Position numbers and translations under genes: made by a program. A DNA stretch of 64,000 nt. Source: Streptomyces sp. MJM8645. Lineage in GTDB: Bacteria > Actinomycetota > Actinomycetes > Streptomycetales > Streptomycetaceae. The stretch spans positions 434,001-498,000 of the forward strand of contig NZ_LJJF01000002.1 of NCBI RefSeq assembly GCF_001625365.1. The letters run 5' to 3'. The notes beneath the pieces are model-generated. The model saw only the letters and a program-made list of their open reading frames with translations, had not been told where the DNA came from and did no database searches. Shown here one piece after another: positions 16,383 through 23,600 of the stretch (positions within the stretch are counted from its first letter, which is position 1; every line of letters begins with the position of its first letter).

Positions 16383-16897
16383 CGGTCTTCCCGGGCGCCG
16401 GTCAGGACCAGGCAGCGACACAACTGTCCCTCTCCCGCAGCGGGTTGCAGGCCGACCAGGAGCACGTGCCGGGCGTGGCCGTCCGCGAGCCAGCCGCCGA
16501 TCACCGTGAACGCGACGGGGGTGGCCCGGTCGGGGTGCGCCGCCAGCAGCAGGGACGGACCGCGCAACTCGTGGCGCAGGGCGGGCAGCCCGGCCAGCAC
16601 GCCCGGGTTCGCTCCGGCGAAGCGCAGCGGCGACACCCGGGACTTCGGCACCGAGGCGGCGATGCGGCGCATCGTCCGTTCGCTCCCGGTCGCGCTCATG
16701 ACCAGGATCCCGGTGTCGGCGGCGTCGTCGAGCACGGGTTCGGCGCAGTCCGCCAGTGCCCGGTCCACGGTCTCGGCGACCAGCCAGGCCGCCGGGTCGG
16801 CGTAGAAAGACGGTTTGTTCACCGCGTACTCGTCCGGGTCGCCGGCGACCACCGTCGCCGAACCCAGCACCCGTATGCCCGTCGGCACGTGTGTCAC
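16379..16897 (-). CDS. Small ketosynthase-like protein without active-site Cys (chain-length-factor-like)
   Basis: Protein of 172 residues that aligns by eye with the first half of a ketosynthase. VSPLRFAGANPGVLAGLPALRHELRG and the following GPSLLLAAHPDRATPVAF occupy the region where active enzymes have T-A-C. Here the Cys is replaced by A-H, so it cannot form the acyl-thioester. Such truncated KS-like partners occur next to FabF-type enzymes in aryl-polyene-type clusters, where they act as chain-length factors. Its GTG start overlaps the stop of the KS gene, which favours formation of a heterodimer. Confidence 0.7.
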   Translation of the reverse strand: MTHVPTGIRVLGSATVVAGDPDEYAVNKPSFYADPAAWLVAETVDRALADCAEPVLDDAADTGILVMSATGSERTMRRIAASVPKSRVSPLRFAGANPGVLAGLPALRHELRGPSLLLAAHPDRATPVAFTVIGGWLADGHARHVLLVGLQPAAGEGQLCRCLVLTGAREDR

Positions 16898-18000
16898 GCC
16901 CTCATCCCTTCGAACAGCAGGCACGTGTTGAACCCGCCGAACCCCAGTGTCAGGCTCAGTCCGGCGCCGGGGCCGACGGGTTGCGCCGATCCCGCGGCCA
17001 GCCGCAGCGGGGCCGCCGGATCGCGCAGCCCGAGGACCGGGGGGACTCGTCGGTGGCGCAGTGCCAGGACCGTCGCCACGGCCTCGATGGCCCCGGTCGC
17101 GCCCAGGCTGTGCCCGAACGCCCCCTTGGTGGCGAACACCAACGGGCCGTCGGCTCCGAACAGTTCCAGCAGGCTGCGCGCCTCGACCTCGTCGTTGAGC
17201 GGGGTGCCGGTCCCGTGGGCGTTGACCACCGCGATGTCCGCGGGTGCCAGGCCCGCGGAGGCCAGGCAGCGTTCGACGGCGCGCAGCACGGCGCGCCCGG
17301 ACGGGTCCGGTGCGGTGAGCCCGGCGGCGTCGTTGGCCGCGCCGGCCCCGCGCAGCCGGGCGTACACCCGGGCGCCGCGTTCCCGGGCGGAGTCGGGGTG
17401 TTCGACCACCACGAAGGCCGCGCCCTCGCCGAGCAGCATCCCGTCGCGCGCCCGGTCGAAGGCCCGCAGTCCGGTGGGGCTCATCGTGCCCAGCGCGGAG
17501 TGCCCGAGCCGCTTGGCCTCGGTGACCACGTCGACCCCGCCCGCCACGCAGACCCGCCGCTCGCCCGAGCGCACCAGGGCGTGCGCGACGGCGATCGCGT
17601 CCGATCCGGCGGAACAGGCGGTCATGACGCAGACCGGGGTGCCCGGGTGCCCGACGCCCGCCGCCGCGTCGTCGGCCCACGCGTGCAGCGTCGGCTCCGC
17701 CTCGTCCAGGCAGGCGCCGAAGCTGGTGCCCAGGACCAGGCCGACCTCGGGGTCGGTGGTGGACAGGCCGGCGTCCGCGAACGCGGCGGACAGCGTCCGC
17801 CCGGCGAGCGCGCGCTGGCGCTCGCCCGCCCCGGTCCCGTACGGCACCGACGCGATGACGGCGGCGGCGGTGTTGCGCAAGGGGTGCGGCGAGTGGACGG
17901 GCGCCAGCGCCGAATCGCCCGCGCACAGCCGTTCCCACACCGCGTCCTGGTCCCGGCCCAGCGGAGTGTCCCAGGCCAGTCCGGTGATCACCGGGGTCAC
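16894..18000 (-). CDS. Beta-ketoacyl-ACP synthase (FabF-like)
   Basis: Condensing enzyme of about 368 residues. Active-site Cys lies in VMTACSAGSDAI (about residue 129). The two His are in NAHGTGTPLND and FGHSLGATGAIEA, and the C-terminal GFGGFN loop is present, so it should be active. It would extend an ACP-bound chain with malonyl units together with the small KS-like partner encoded next. Two adjacent GTG codons (18003 and 18000) could start it; 18000 gives the GTGA overlap seen throughout this operon. No ketoreductase is encoded in this operon. Confidence 0.9.
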   Translation of the reverse strand: MTPVITGLAWDTPLGRDQDAVWERLCAGDSALAPVHSPHPLRNTAAAVIASVPYGTGAGERQRALAGRTLSAAFADAGLSTTDPEVGLVLGTSFGACLDEAEPTLHAWADDAAAGVGHPGTPVCVMTACSAGSDAIAVAHALVRSGERRVCVAGGVDVVTEAKRLGHSALGTMSPTGLRAFDRARDGMLLGEGAAFVVVEHPDSARERGARVYARLRGAGAANDAAGLTAPDPSGRAVLRAVERCLASAGLAPADIAVVNAHGTGTPLNDEVEARSLLELFGADGPLVFATKGAFGHSLGATGAIEAVATVLALRHRRVPPVLGLRDPAAPLRLAAGSAQPVGPGAGLSLTLGFGGFNTCLLFEGMRA

Positions 18001-18521
18001 CACGGCCGGGCCGCCGCGGGATCGACCTTCGCCCGGCTCATCGCGCCGCGGAACCCGGCGACCGATCGGCCCTCCACGGTCACCACGGCGGAGAAGGCGA
18101 AGGTGGGGCCGGACAGCCGGTCCGCGCGGACGTCGAGCACGACCTGGTCGCCGGGCACGACCGGGGCGAGGAATCGGGACTTGACCGTGCCGACCAGGGT
18201 GACCTCGTCGTCGGCGAGCGGATCGCTGCTCAACTGGTAGAGCAGGACGCCGGACTGGGCGAAGGCCTGCATGGTGTGGCTGCCGGGCAGGATCAGCCCC
18301 GGGGTCAGGCCGCGCTCGGGCAGGTGCCCGGACAGCGCGCCCATCTCCGCCGAGACGGCGAACATGCTGCGCAGGAACACGCCGGGCTCATGGTCCAGAA
18401 CCCGGTCGATGAACAGGCGGGGGTGGCGTCCGCGCACCAGGGCGGCGATGGCCGAGGTGCCCAGCGGACGTGCCTCGCGGACCGGGGTGGGAGGGGGTGC
18501 CGACTCGTTCGGGTGTCGCAT
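17997..18521 (-). CDS. FabZ-like 3-hydroxyacyl-ACP dehydratase
   Basis: Hotdog-fold protein of 174 residues. LFIDRVLDHEPG, SGHLPERGLTPGLILPGSHTMQAFAQ (active-site region with PG-loop and His) and VVPGDQVVLDVRA follow FabZ order. It would dehydrate the beta-hydroxyacyl-ACP intermediate. The first about 28 residues are Pro-rich and precede the usual start of the family. The ATG at 18521 lies 134 bases inside the reading frame of the upstream thioesterase, and AGAGGA is 13 bases before it. Confidence 0.82.
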   Translation of the reverse strand: MRHPNESAPPPTPVREARPLGTSAIAALVRGRHPRLFIDRVLDHEPGVFLRSMFAVSAEMGALSGHLPERGLTPGLILPGSHTMQAFAQSGVLLYQLSSDPLADDEVTLVGTVKSRFLAPVVPGDQVVLDVRADRLSGPTFAFSAVVTVEGRSVAGFRGAMSRAKVDPAAARPW

Positions 18522-18936
18522 CCGGGACGATTCCTCTCAGGGCCTGTCGCAGCGGTGCCGGTAGGGGCACCGCGCGCCGGGTGTCGGGGGCGACGGCGGC
18601 GAAGACGAGGTCGCCGGCCACCAGCGGGGTGCGGGTGCCGTCCTGCTCCTCCCGCAGCAGGTGTACCGCGAGGGCGAACCAGGCCGCGCCGACGTGGTCG
18701 ACCCGGGTGTCCCCGATGATCACGTCGCGGTACACGGCGCTGTTGAGGTAGGTCACCCGCAGGTCGGCGACCACCAGGTCGACGTTGGCCGCGCCGAAGG
18801 CGGTCAGACCCGCGTCGTGCGCTTCGAGGTGTTCGGTGCCCACGGTCTCCATCAGCGAGGTGTAGCGGGAGAAGTGCACGATCCCGGTCGCGTCGGTGTC
18901 GACGTGCTCGACCCGGGTGCGGAATCCCGCGCTCAC
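18388..18936 (-). CDS. Hotdog acyl thioesterase (4-hydroxybenzoyl-CoA thioesterase/YbgC type)
   Basis: Protein of 182 residues. FRTRVEHVDTDATGIVHFSRYTSLMET carries the conserved Asp of the family, followed by VVADLRVTYLNSAVYRDVIIGDTRV. It would release the chain from ACP or CoA. The usual domain ends near residue 140; the last about 45 residues are encoded within the next gene and are low-complexity, so the true stop may have been lost. The GTG start overlaps the aminotransferase stop (GTGA). Confidence 0.8.
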   Translation of the reverse strand: MSAGFRTRVEHVDTDATGIVHFSRYTSLMETVGTEHLEAHDAGLTAFGAANVDLVVADLRVTYLNSAVYRDVIIGDTRVDHVGAAWFALAVHLLREEQDGTRTPLVAGDLVFAAVAPDTRRAVPLPAPLRQALRGIVPDATPERVGTPSHPGPRGTSAGHLGHRRPGARTPPPPVHRPGSGP

Positions 18937-20318
18937 CACAGGGCCCGGGCGCCGGCCGCCACCCGGTCCACGATCTCGTCGGCCTGCGTCCCGGTGGTGA
19001 TCAGCGGCAGCACGATCCGCAGGGTGGGGTGGATGTAGCGCCGGCCGCCGGAGCGTCTGCCCGCGCCCGCCATGAACTCCGCGTACACGCCCGCTTCGAT
19101 CAACTCCCGGCGCAGCGCGCCGATCCGGTCCGCCGCCGCGGCGGTCAGTTCCACGCCGAGCATGACCCCGCTCCCGCGGACCTCGGTGAACACGTCCGGG
19201 TGGCGGCCCACCAGGGCGTCGTCGAGATGCTTGGCCAGGTCCACTCCGACGTCGGCCGAGCGTCGCAGCAGCCCTTCGGTCTCGATGTGCTCGATGCCGT
19301 CGCGGATCACCGCGCAGTTCGGCGGCCGCAGGTCGGAGGTGGTCACGGCGCCGGAGGAGCGGACGGCCAGCTCCTTGCGGGCGATCACCATCGAGGTGGA
19401 CACCGTGCCCATGCCCAGGAACTTGCCGATGACGGTGATGTCGGTGGGCACCGGCCCGTCCGCGTCGCGCATGGCGAACCAGCTGCCGGTCTTGGCGAAC
19501 GTCAGCACCTCGTCGGCCACCAGCAGCACGCCGTCGGCCGCGCACCGCCGCGCGAGTTCGCGCAGGTATCCGGGCGGAGGCGCGAGGATGCCCGCGTCGC
19601 CCTGGATCGGTTCGACCACGACGGCCAGCAGCCGGTCGGCGGACTCGGCGAGGTACTCCGTCAGGGCGTCGAGGTCGCCGAACGGAATGTGGTGGACCCG
19701 GACTCCGTACGGGCCGGCGGTGTCCGCGCCGGGCAGCCCGGCCCGGTAGTACCTGCGGTTGAGCAGCTGCACCAGCCCGCTGGTCCAGCCGTGCCAGGCG
19801 CCGTGGAAGGCCAGGACGGTGTCGCGCTGCTCCTTGCCCGGGCGGTGGCACAGCCGCCGGCCGTCGAAGCGGGACTCCAGCACCAGCCGCAGCGCCAACT
19901 CGTTGCCCTCCGAGCCGGAGTTGCGTCCGCTGACGTGGTACCGCCCCGCGGGGAAGTGGTCGGTCCACAGCCCGCCGGGGCCGAAGAGCCGGTCGAGGAG
20001 CTCCGCCCGTTCCAGCGAGCCCAGTTCGTCGGTGACGTTGCCGACTCCGGTGCTGCGCGCGAGCGCCGCTCGTACGACGGGGTGGTCGCCGCCCAGGGTG
20101 GCGCTGGCGTAGCCGCCGCTGGCGTCCAGCAACCGCAGCCGCCTGCCCCGGCGTTCCGGGCTCAGGTCGACCACGTCGAGGTGCAGGCCGCTGCCGCCCA
20201 CGCAGGCGAACGGGAGCCGGGTGGCCCCGTAGTGGTTGAGGTGCAGGTCCGTGCCGCGCAACAGCACACCGGTCCGGTCCCCGGCGTGGTCGTCAGCGGT
20301 GACCGGGGCCGTGCTCAC
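18933..20318 (-). CDS. Class III PLP-dependent aminotransferase
   Basis: Protein of 461 residues of the ornithine/diaminobutyrate/GSA aminotransferase family. NSGSEGNE (133-140) binds PLP phosphate, VADEV (Asp269) contacts the pyridine ring, and Lys299 in VIGKFLGMG forms the Schiff base. It would put an amino group on an aldehyde or ketone. In this operon the substrate is probably a carrier-bound or released acyl chain, so the product may be an amino-fatty acid or amine. It starts three bases short of the ACP stop and overlaps the thioesterase. Confidence 0.92.
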   Translation of the reverse strand: MSTAPVTADDHAGDRTGVLLRGTDLHLNHYGATRLPFACVGGSGLHLDVVDLSPERRGRRLRLLDASGGYASATLGGDHPVVRAALARSTGVGNVTDELGSLERAELLDRLFGPGGLWTDHFPAGRYHVSGRNSGSEGNELALRLVLESRFDGRRLCHRPGKEQRDTVLAFHGAWHGWTSGLVQLLNRRYYRAGLPGADTAGPYGVRVHHIPFGDLDALTEYLAESADRLLAVVVEPIQGDAGILAPPPGYLRELARRCAADGVLLVADEVLTFAKTGSWFAMRDADGPVPTDITVIGKFLGMGTVSTSMVIARKELAVRSSGAVTTSDLRPPNCAVIRDGIEHIETEGLLRRSADVGVDLAKHLDDALVGRHPDVFTEVRGSGVMLGVELTAAAADRIGALRRELIEAGVYAEFMAGAGRRSGGRRYIHPTLRIVLPLITTGTQADEIVDRVAAGARALW

Positions 20319-20584
20319 GCGGTGGCCGGGGGGCGGTCGGCCCCCGACAGCCGCTCGACCAGTGCCAGCACATCGCCGAGGGTGGACAACTCCCCCGCCG
20401 CGATGGCCTCGTCGGGGATGCTGATGTCGAACGCCTCTTCACACTGCACGCGCAGTTCCACGAAACCGAGCGAGTCCATGCCGTAATTCTCGCGCAGCCT
20501 GTCGTCGAGTCGCATCCGGTCGATCGGCACCTCCACCAGCACCTCGGAGTGCAGAATTCGCTTGATGGTCTGCAAAGGATTCAC
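20315..20584 (-). CDS. Acyl carrier protein
   Basis: ACP of 89 residues. The phosphopantetheine Ser38 is in NYGMDSLGFVEL, followed by the usual acidic helix II and III. GTG at 20584 (VNPLQTIKRIL) is preceded by AGAGGGGAAG and was preferred to longer in-frame starts. It is the first gene of the minus-strand operon that ends with the LLM oxidoreductase; its stop overlaps the aminotransferase start. It should carry the growing chain for the KS, dehydratase and thioesterase encoded downstream. Confidence 0.92.
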   Translation of the reverse strand: MNPLQTIKRILHSEVLVEVPIDRMRLDDRLRENYGMDSLGFVELRVQCEEAFDISIPDEAIAAGELSTLGDVLALVERLSGADRPPATA

Positions 20585-21250
20585 CAGAACTTCCCCTCTG
20601 GGTGGGTTCATTCGAACAGGCGGCGACCGGGCGTCCGGCGTGCGGAAAGGCGAGTGAGATCGCGGAAACGGTCGGGCCGAAAGCGGGCCGACGCCGATCG
20701 AAATACAAGGCGGCGCCGGCCATTCACGCTTTATCGAAGCTAGCCGAGGCCTTATCACCTGTCAATGGTCGACGATTTATCCGCCACGCACCTTCGAACA
20801 CCGGATTCGACAATTCTTTTGCACGTTAGTTCGACGGCGATTCGGCCATTTCCGAGCACACGGTCCGTACACCCGCGAAAACCGGCCCGCAACGCGCCTC
20901 CCGAGCGGGCCGCGATCGACAGTCGAGCGGCAGCTATGCACCTTTTGTGCAATTTGAGACGCATCTCCGTCTGGCGCATATGCTTCTTGTCCTGGTGAAT
21001 CATCCCGAACTAGCCTGAGGTCGTCCCTTTGTCCGGATGGACACAGAGCGCGGGAACGGGAACGCCATCGGGCTCCCCGGTGGCAGCGTCAGGCCTCACC
21101 CCCGGCTTCCTCCCCGTTCACTGCGAGCGCACCATCCGATGGCGCTGACCACTTCTGTCGATAGCGCTGACCATTTCTGCTTCCTGCCGACCGAAGTCCG
21201 CCTCCTTGCGCGGCTGTCGGCAGACTCCTTCGAAGGAGCTTCGAAACGCC
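20585..21250. promoter_or_regulatory. Divergent promoter region between the two biosynthetic operons
   Basis: A 666-bp AT-richer region with no supported gene separates the ACP-first operon (minus) and the plus-strand operon. It holds an inverted repeat TGCAC-CTTTT-GTGCA at 20937-20951 and a pair of 16-bp direct repeats at 21142-21179. Promoters for both directions are expected here; no regulator gene is adjacent. Confidence 0.5.
21142..21179. repeat. Two 16-bp direct repeats, 22-bp period
   Basis: GCGCTGACCACTTCTG (21142-21157) and GCGCTGACCATTTCTG (21164-21179) differ at one base. The 22-bp period is two helical turns. They lie 70-110 bases before the deoxyribosyltransferase-like gene. They could be a regulator site or a leftover of the multiple terminal repeats of an IS21-like element. 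Confidence 0.5.
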
Positions 21251-21766
21251 ATGAAAGTCACCCCCGACGCCCTGCGCGGCGTCACCGTGTTCGTCGGCGG
21301 CCCGATCCAGCACGCCTTGGTGCCCGGCGGGATGGCGGCGCCGATCCACGATTTCCTGAGACTGACCATCGACCAGTCGCGGCAGGCCGGCGCCACCGTG
21401 CTGTCCGCACACGTGGCCGAACGATTCGGTGCCGACACCGCTTCGTTCACCCCCGAAGAGGTGTCCGTGCGCGACTACGCATGGATGCGCGAATGCGATG
21501 TGTTCGTGCCGGTCCTGCCGGTGCTCGACGGCACCCTGCTGCGCACGGACGGCACGCACATCGAACTTGGCTGGGCCAGCGCGCTGGGCCGCCCCATCGT
21601 GGGCATCACCGACCAGCCCTTCTCCGAGTCGGCCAGCCACCTGCTCAAGGGACTCGCCCAGGTCGCCGCCGCAACGTTCCTGTCCGCCAAGGAGATCGCC
21701 AAGGACCCGGCGCTGCTGGTCGACGGCGTGCTCGCGGCGCTGGGCCGGACCAGGGCGGCGGCCTGA
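21251..21766 (+). CDS. Nucleoside 2-deoxyribosyltransferase-fold protein
   Basis: Protein of 171 residues. GVTVFVGGPIQHAL, a SFTPEEVSVRDYAWMRECDVFVPVLP stretch with the conserved Asp, and HIELGWASALGRPIVGI (the catalytic-type Glu in H-I-E-L-G) match the family that includes N-deoxyribosyltransferases and nucleotide hydrolases such as BlsM/MilB. It may split a pyrimidine nucleotide to free base and sugar phosphate. Start at 21251 follows GAAGGAG. It is the first gene of a tight plus-strand operon and is separated by one base from the next gene. Confidence 0.8.
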   Translation: MKVTPDALRGVTVFVGGPIQHALVPGGMAAPIHDFLRLTIDQSRQAGATVLSAHVAERFGADTASFTPEEVSVRDYAWMRECDVFVPVLPVLDGTLLRTDGTHIELGWASALGRPIVGITDQPFSESASHLLKGLAQVAAATFLSAKEIAKDPALLVDGVLAALGRTRAAA

Positions 21767-21767
21767 C

Positions 21768-22712
21768 ATGGCGGCCCCGACCCACCTGCTGGGGATGCAC
21801 CTGGCCAATCCGGTCGTGGTCGGCTCCGGCCTGCTCACCGACCAGGAGCGCAACATCCGCAGGCTGCTGGAAGCCGGCGCGGGCGCGGTGGTCACCAAGA
21901 CCATCCACCCCAACCCGCCGATCGGCCTGGACGAGCGCCTCGTCAGGCTGCCCACCGGAATGATCAACAGCACCACCTACTCCAAACGGTCCGTCGAGCA
22001 CTGGGTGCGCATCCTGCGCGACCTGACCAGGGACGGGCTGCCGGTCATCGCGTCGCTGCACGCCGACAGCCCGGCGGAACTCGCCGAGTTGGCAGCCCGC
22101 GTGGAGGCGACGGGCTGCCGGGCACTGGAACTGGGCATCTCCTGCCTCAACGAGGAGGACGGCCTCGACGACACCCCCGAGCGAGTGCACGCCTACACCG
22201 CGGCCACCCGCGCTGCGACGCGGGTGCCGTTCTCGGTCAAGCTGGCCAGCGGGGAGGGCCTGCACGCCCGGGCGTTCGCCGCCGCCCGGGCCGGCGCCGA
22301 CGCGGTGACCATCAGCGACACCCTGCCCGCCGCCGCCGTGCACCCGGAGACCGGTGACCTCCAACTCGGCGGCGTGTTCGGCTACTCCGGACCGGGCATC
22401 AAGCCGCTCGTGCTGGCCTCCCTGTGGAAGCTGCGCCGGGCCGGGTTCACCCTTCCCGTGCTGGCCTCCGGCGGCGTGCAGTCGGGCCGGGACGTGCACG
22501 ACTACCTGGCGGTCGGCGCGGTGGCGGCCCAGGTGTACACCGCGCTGCACACCGACATGTACCCCACGCTCACCCGGATCGTGGCCGAGACCACCGGAAC
22601 GGACAACACCGGGACGGGGAACGCCAACGCCGGGATTACCAACGCCGGGAACACCGGCCGGGGCCTCGAACCCGTCACCGGCGCGGACCGACCCGGCCGG
22701 GTGCGGCCATGA
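21768..22712 (+). CDS. Dihydroorotate / dihydropyrimidine dehydrogenase-like flavoprotein
   Basis: FMN TIM-barrel protein of 314 residues. NPVVVGSGLLTD, AGAGAVVTKTIHPNPP, LGISCLNEEDG (Cys in the catalytic position of class 1 enzymes), YSGPGIKPLVLASL and VLASGGVQSGRD (FMN phosphate) follow the DHODH/PreA pattern. It would oxidise or reduce a pyrimidine-like ring or a related substrate. The last about 30 residues are a Thr/Asn/Gly-rich tail without structure. The stop overlaps the next start (ATGA). A housekeeping pyrD role is unlikely in this context. Confidence 0.82.
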   Translation: MAAPTHLLGMHLANPVVVGSGLLTDQERNIRRLLEAGAGAVVTKTIHPNPPIGLDERLVRLPTGMINSTTYSKRSVEHWVRILRDLTRDGLPVIASLHADSPAELAELAARVEATGCRALELGISCLNEEDGLDDTPERVHAYTAATRAATRVPFSVKLASGEGLHARAFAAARAGADAVTISDTLPAAAVHPETGDLQLGGVFGYSGPGIKPLVLASLWKLRRAGFTLPVLASGGVQSGRDVHDYLAVGAVAAQVYTALHTDMYPTLTRIVAETTGTDNTGTGNANAGITNAGNTGRGLEPVTGADRPGRVRP

Positions 22713-23491
22713 CCCCCCGCAGCGCCGGGCCGCAGCTCTGCGACCTGAGCAGCGCCGACGTCCTGGCGGCCACCACCGGGCGGACCGTGGTGTGGCCGGT
22801 GGGAGCCACCGAACAGCACGGTCCGCACCTGCCGCTGTCCGTGGACACCGTGCTGGCCGAAGCGTTCGCCCGGCAGATCGCCTACGAGCTGAACGCCCTG
22901 ACCCTGCCGGCGCAGTCCATCGCGGCGCGGTCGCTGCCGCAGAGCGGCGGCGGCCTGGCCTTCCCCGGCACCGTCTACGTGCGCGGTCGGTCCCTGCTGG
23001 CCTTCCTGGAGGACGCGCTGGAGTCGCTGTGCGCCCTGCCGTGGAGCCGACTGCTGGTCGTCAACGGCCACTTCGAGAACGAGCCGTTCCTCTTCGAGGC
23101 CCTCGACGAGGTGGGCCGACGGCCGGCGGCCGCGGGCAAGGAGTTCATCGCGCTGAGCTGGTGGAGCCTGGTCGACACCGACTGGCTCGCCGGGCGGGTG
23201 CCGCTCTTCCCGGGGTGGCACGCCGAGCACGCGGGGATCACCGAGACCAGCCTGATGCTCTACCTCCGCCCGGAGCTGGTCTCGGCCGCACGGCCCGACC
23301 ACGCCGACCCACCCCGCCCGGGGATCTACCTGCACCCCGCCGACGTGAGCCGCACGACCAACCAGGGTGTCCTGTCGAGTACTTCGGGCTCCACCGCCGC
23401 CCTGGGCAAGGAGCTCTTCTGGCACGTGGTCTCGGCCGCGGTCGACCTGGTGTCGAAGAACAACGGACTGCTGCACGAGGAGAAGACTTGA
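22709..23491 (+). CDS. Creatininase-family amidohydrolase
   Basis: Protein of 260 residues. VGATEQHGPHLPLSVDT (metal ligands Glu, His, Asp), VNGHFENEPFLFEAL and HAEHAGITETSLML contain the metal-binding and catalytic residues of creatininase, MftE and ArfB. The family hydrolyses cyclic or N-formyl amides, or cleaves peptides. After a pyrimidine-acting flavoenzyme, opening of a dihydropyrimidine-type ring is a reasonable inference. The gene stops just before the left end of the inserted TnpB element. Confidence 0.85.
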   Translation: MTPRSAGPQLCDLSSADVLAATTGRTVVWPVGATEQHGPHLPLSVDTVLAEAFARQIAYELNALTLPAQSIAARSLPQSGGGLAFPGTVYVRGRSLLAFLEDALESLCALPWSRLLVVNGHFENEPFLFEALDEVGRRPAAAGKEFIALSWWSLVDTDWLAGRVPLFPGWHAEHAGITETSLMLYLRPELVSAARPDHADPPRPGIYLHPADVSRTTNQGVLSSTSGSTAALGKELFWHVVSAAVDLVSKNNGLLHEEKT

Positions 23492-23600
23492 CTTCCTCCC
23501 CCGGCTGAAGCCGGGGGATTCCCCTCAGCCTCACGGCTGAGCCGCTGCGCGCGAGCGCTGCGGTCGGGATGTTTCCTGCTTCACCGACGACTGCCCGCCC
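23492..23600 (-). ncRNA. Predicted omega RNA region of the TnpB element
   Basis: In TnpB elements the 3' end of tnpB and the following end of the element encode the guide RNA. Here that is the minus-strand stretch leaving tnpB, ending in the GC-rich hairpin at 23498-23517. The guide would begin at the junction near 23492. Predicted from family organisation only; its 5' end is not defined. Confidence 0.35.

Noticed and set aside
16379..16421. Earlier ATG start of the adenylating ligase at 16421
   Set aside because: It would lie inside the preceding gene; GTG at 16382 gives the GTGA overlap used throughout the operon.
14215..20584. Standard aryl-polyene cluster
   Set aside because: No ketoreductase or ammonia-lyase/methyltransferase set is present, and an aminotransferase and LLM enzyme are added.
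21251..21766. Known nucleoside-antibiotic (blasticidin/mildiomycin type) cluster
   Set aside because: Only the CMP-hydrolase-like fold is shared; no radical SAM, glucuronyl-transferase or other hallmark genes of those clusters are present.
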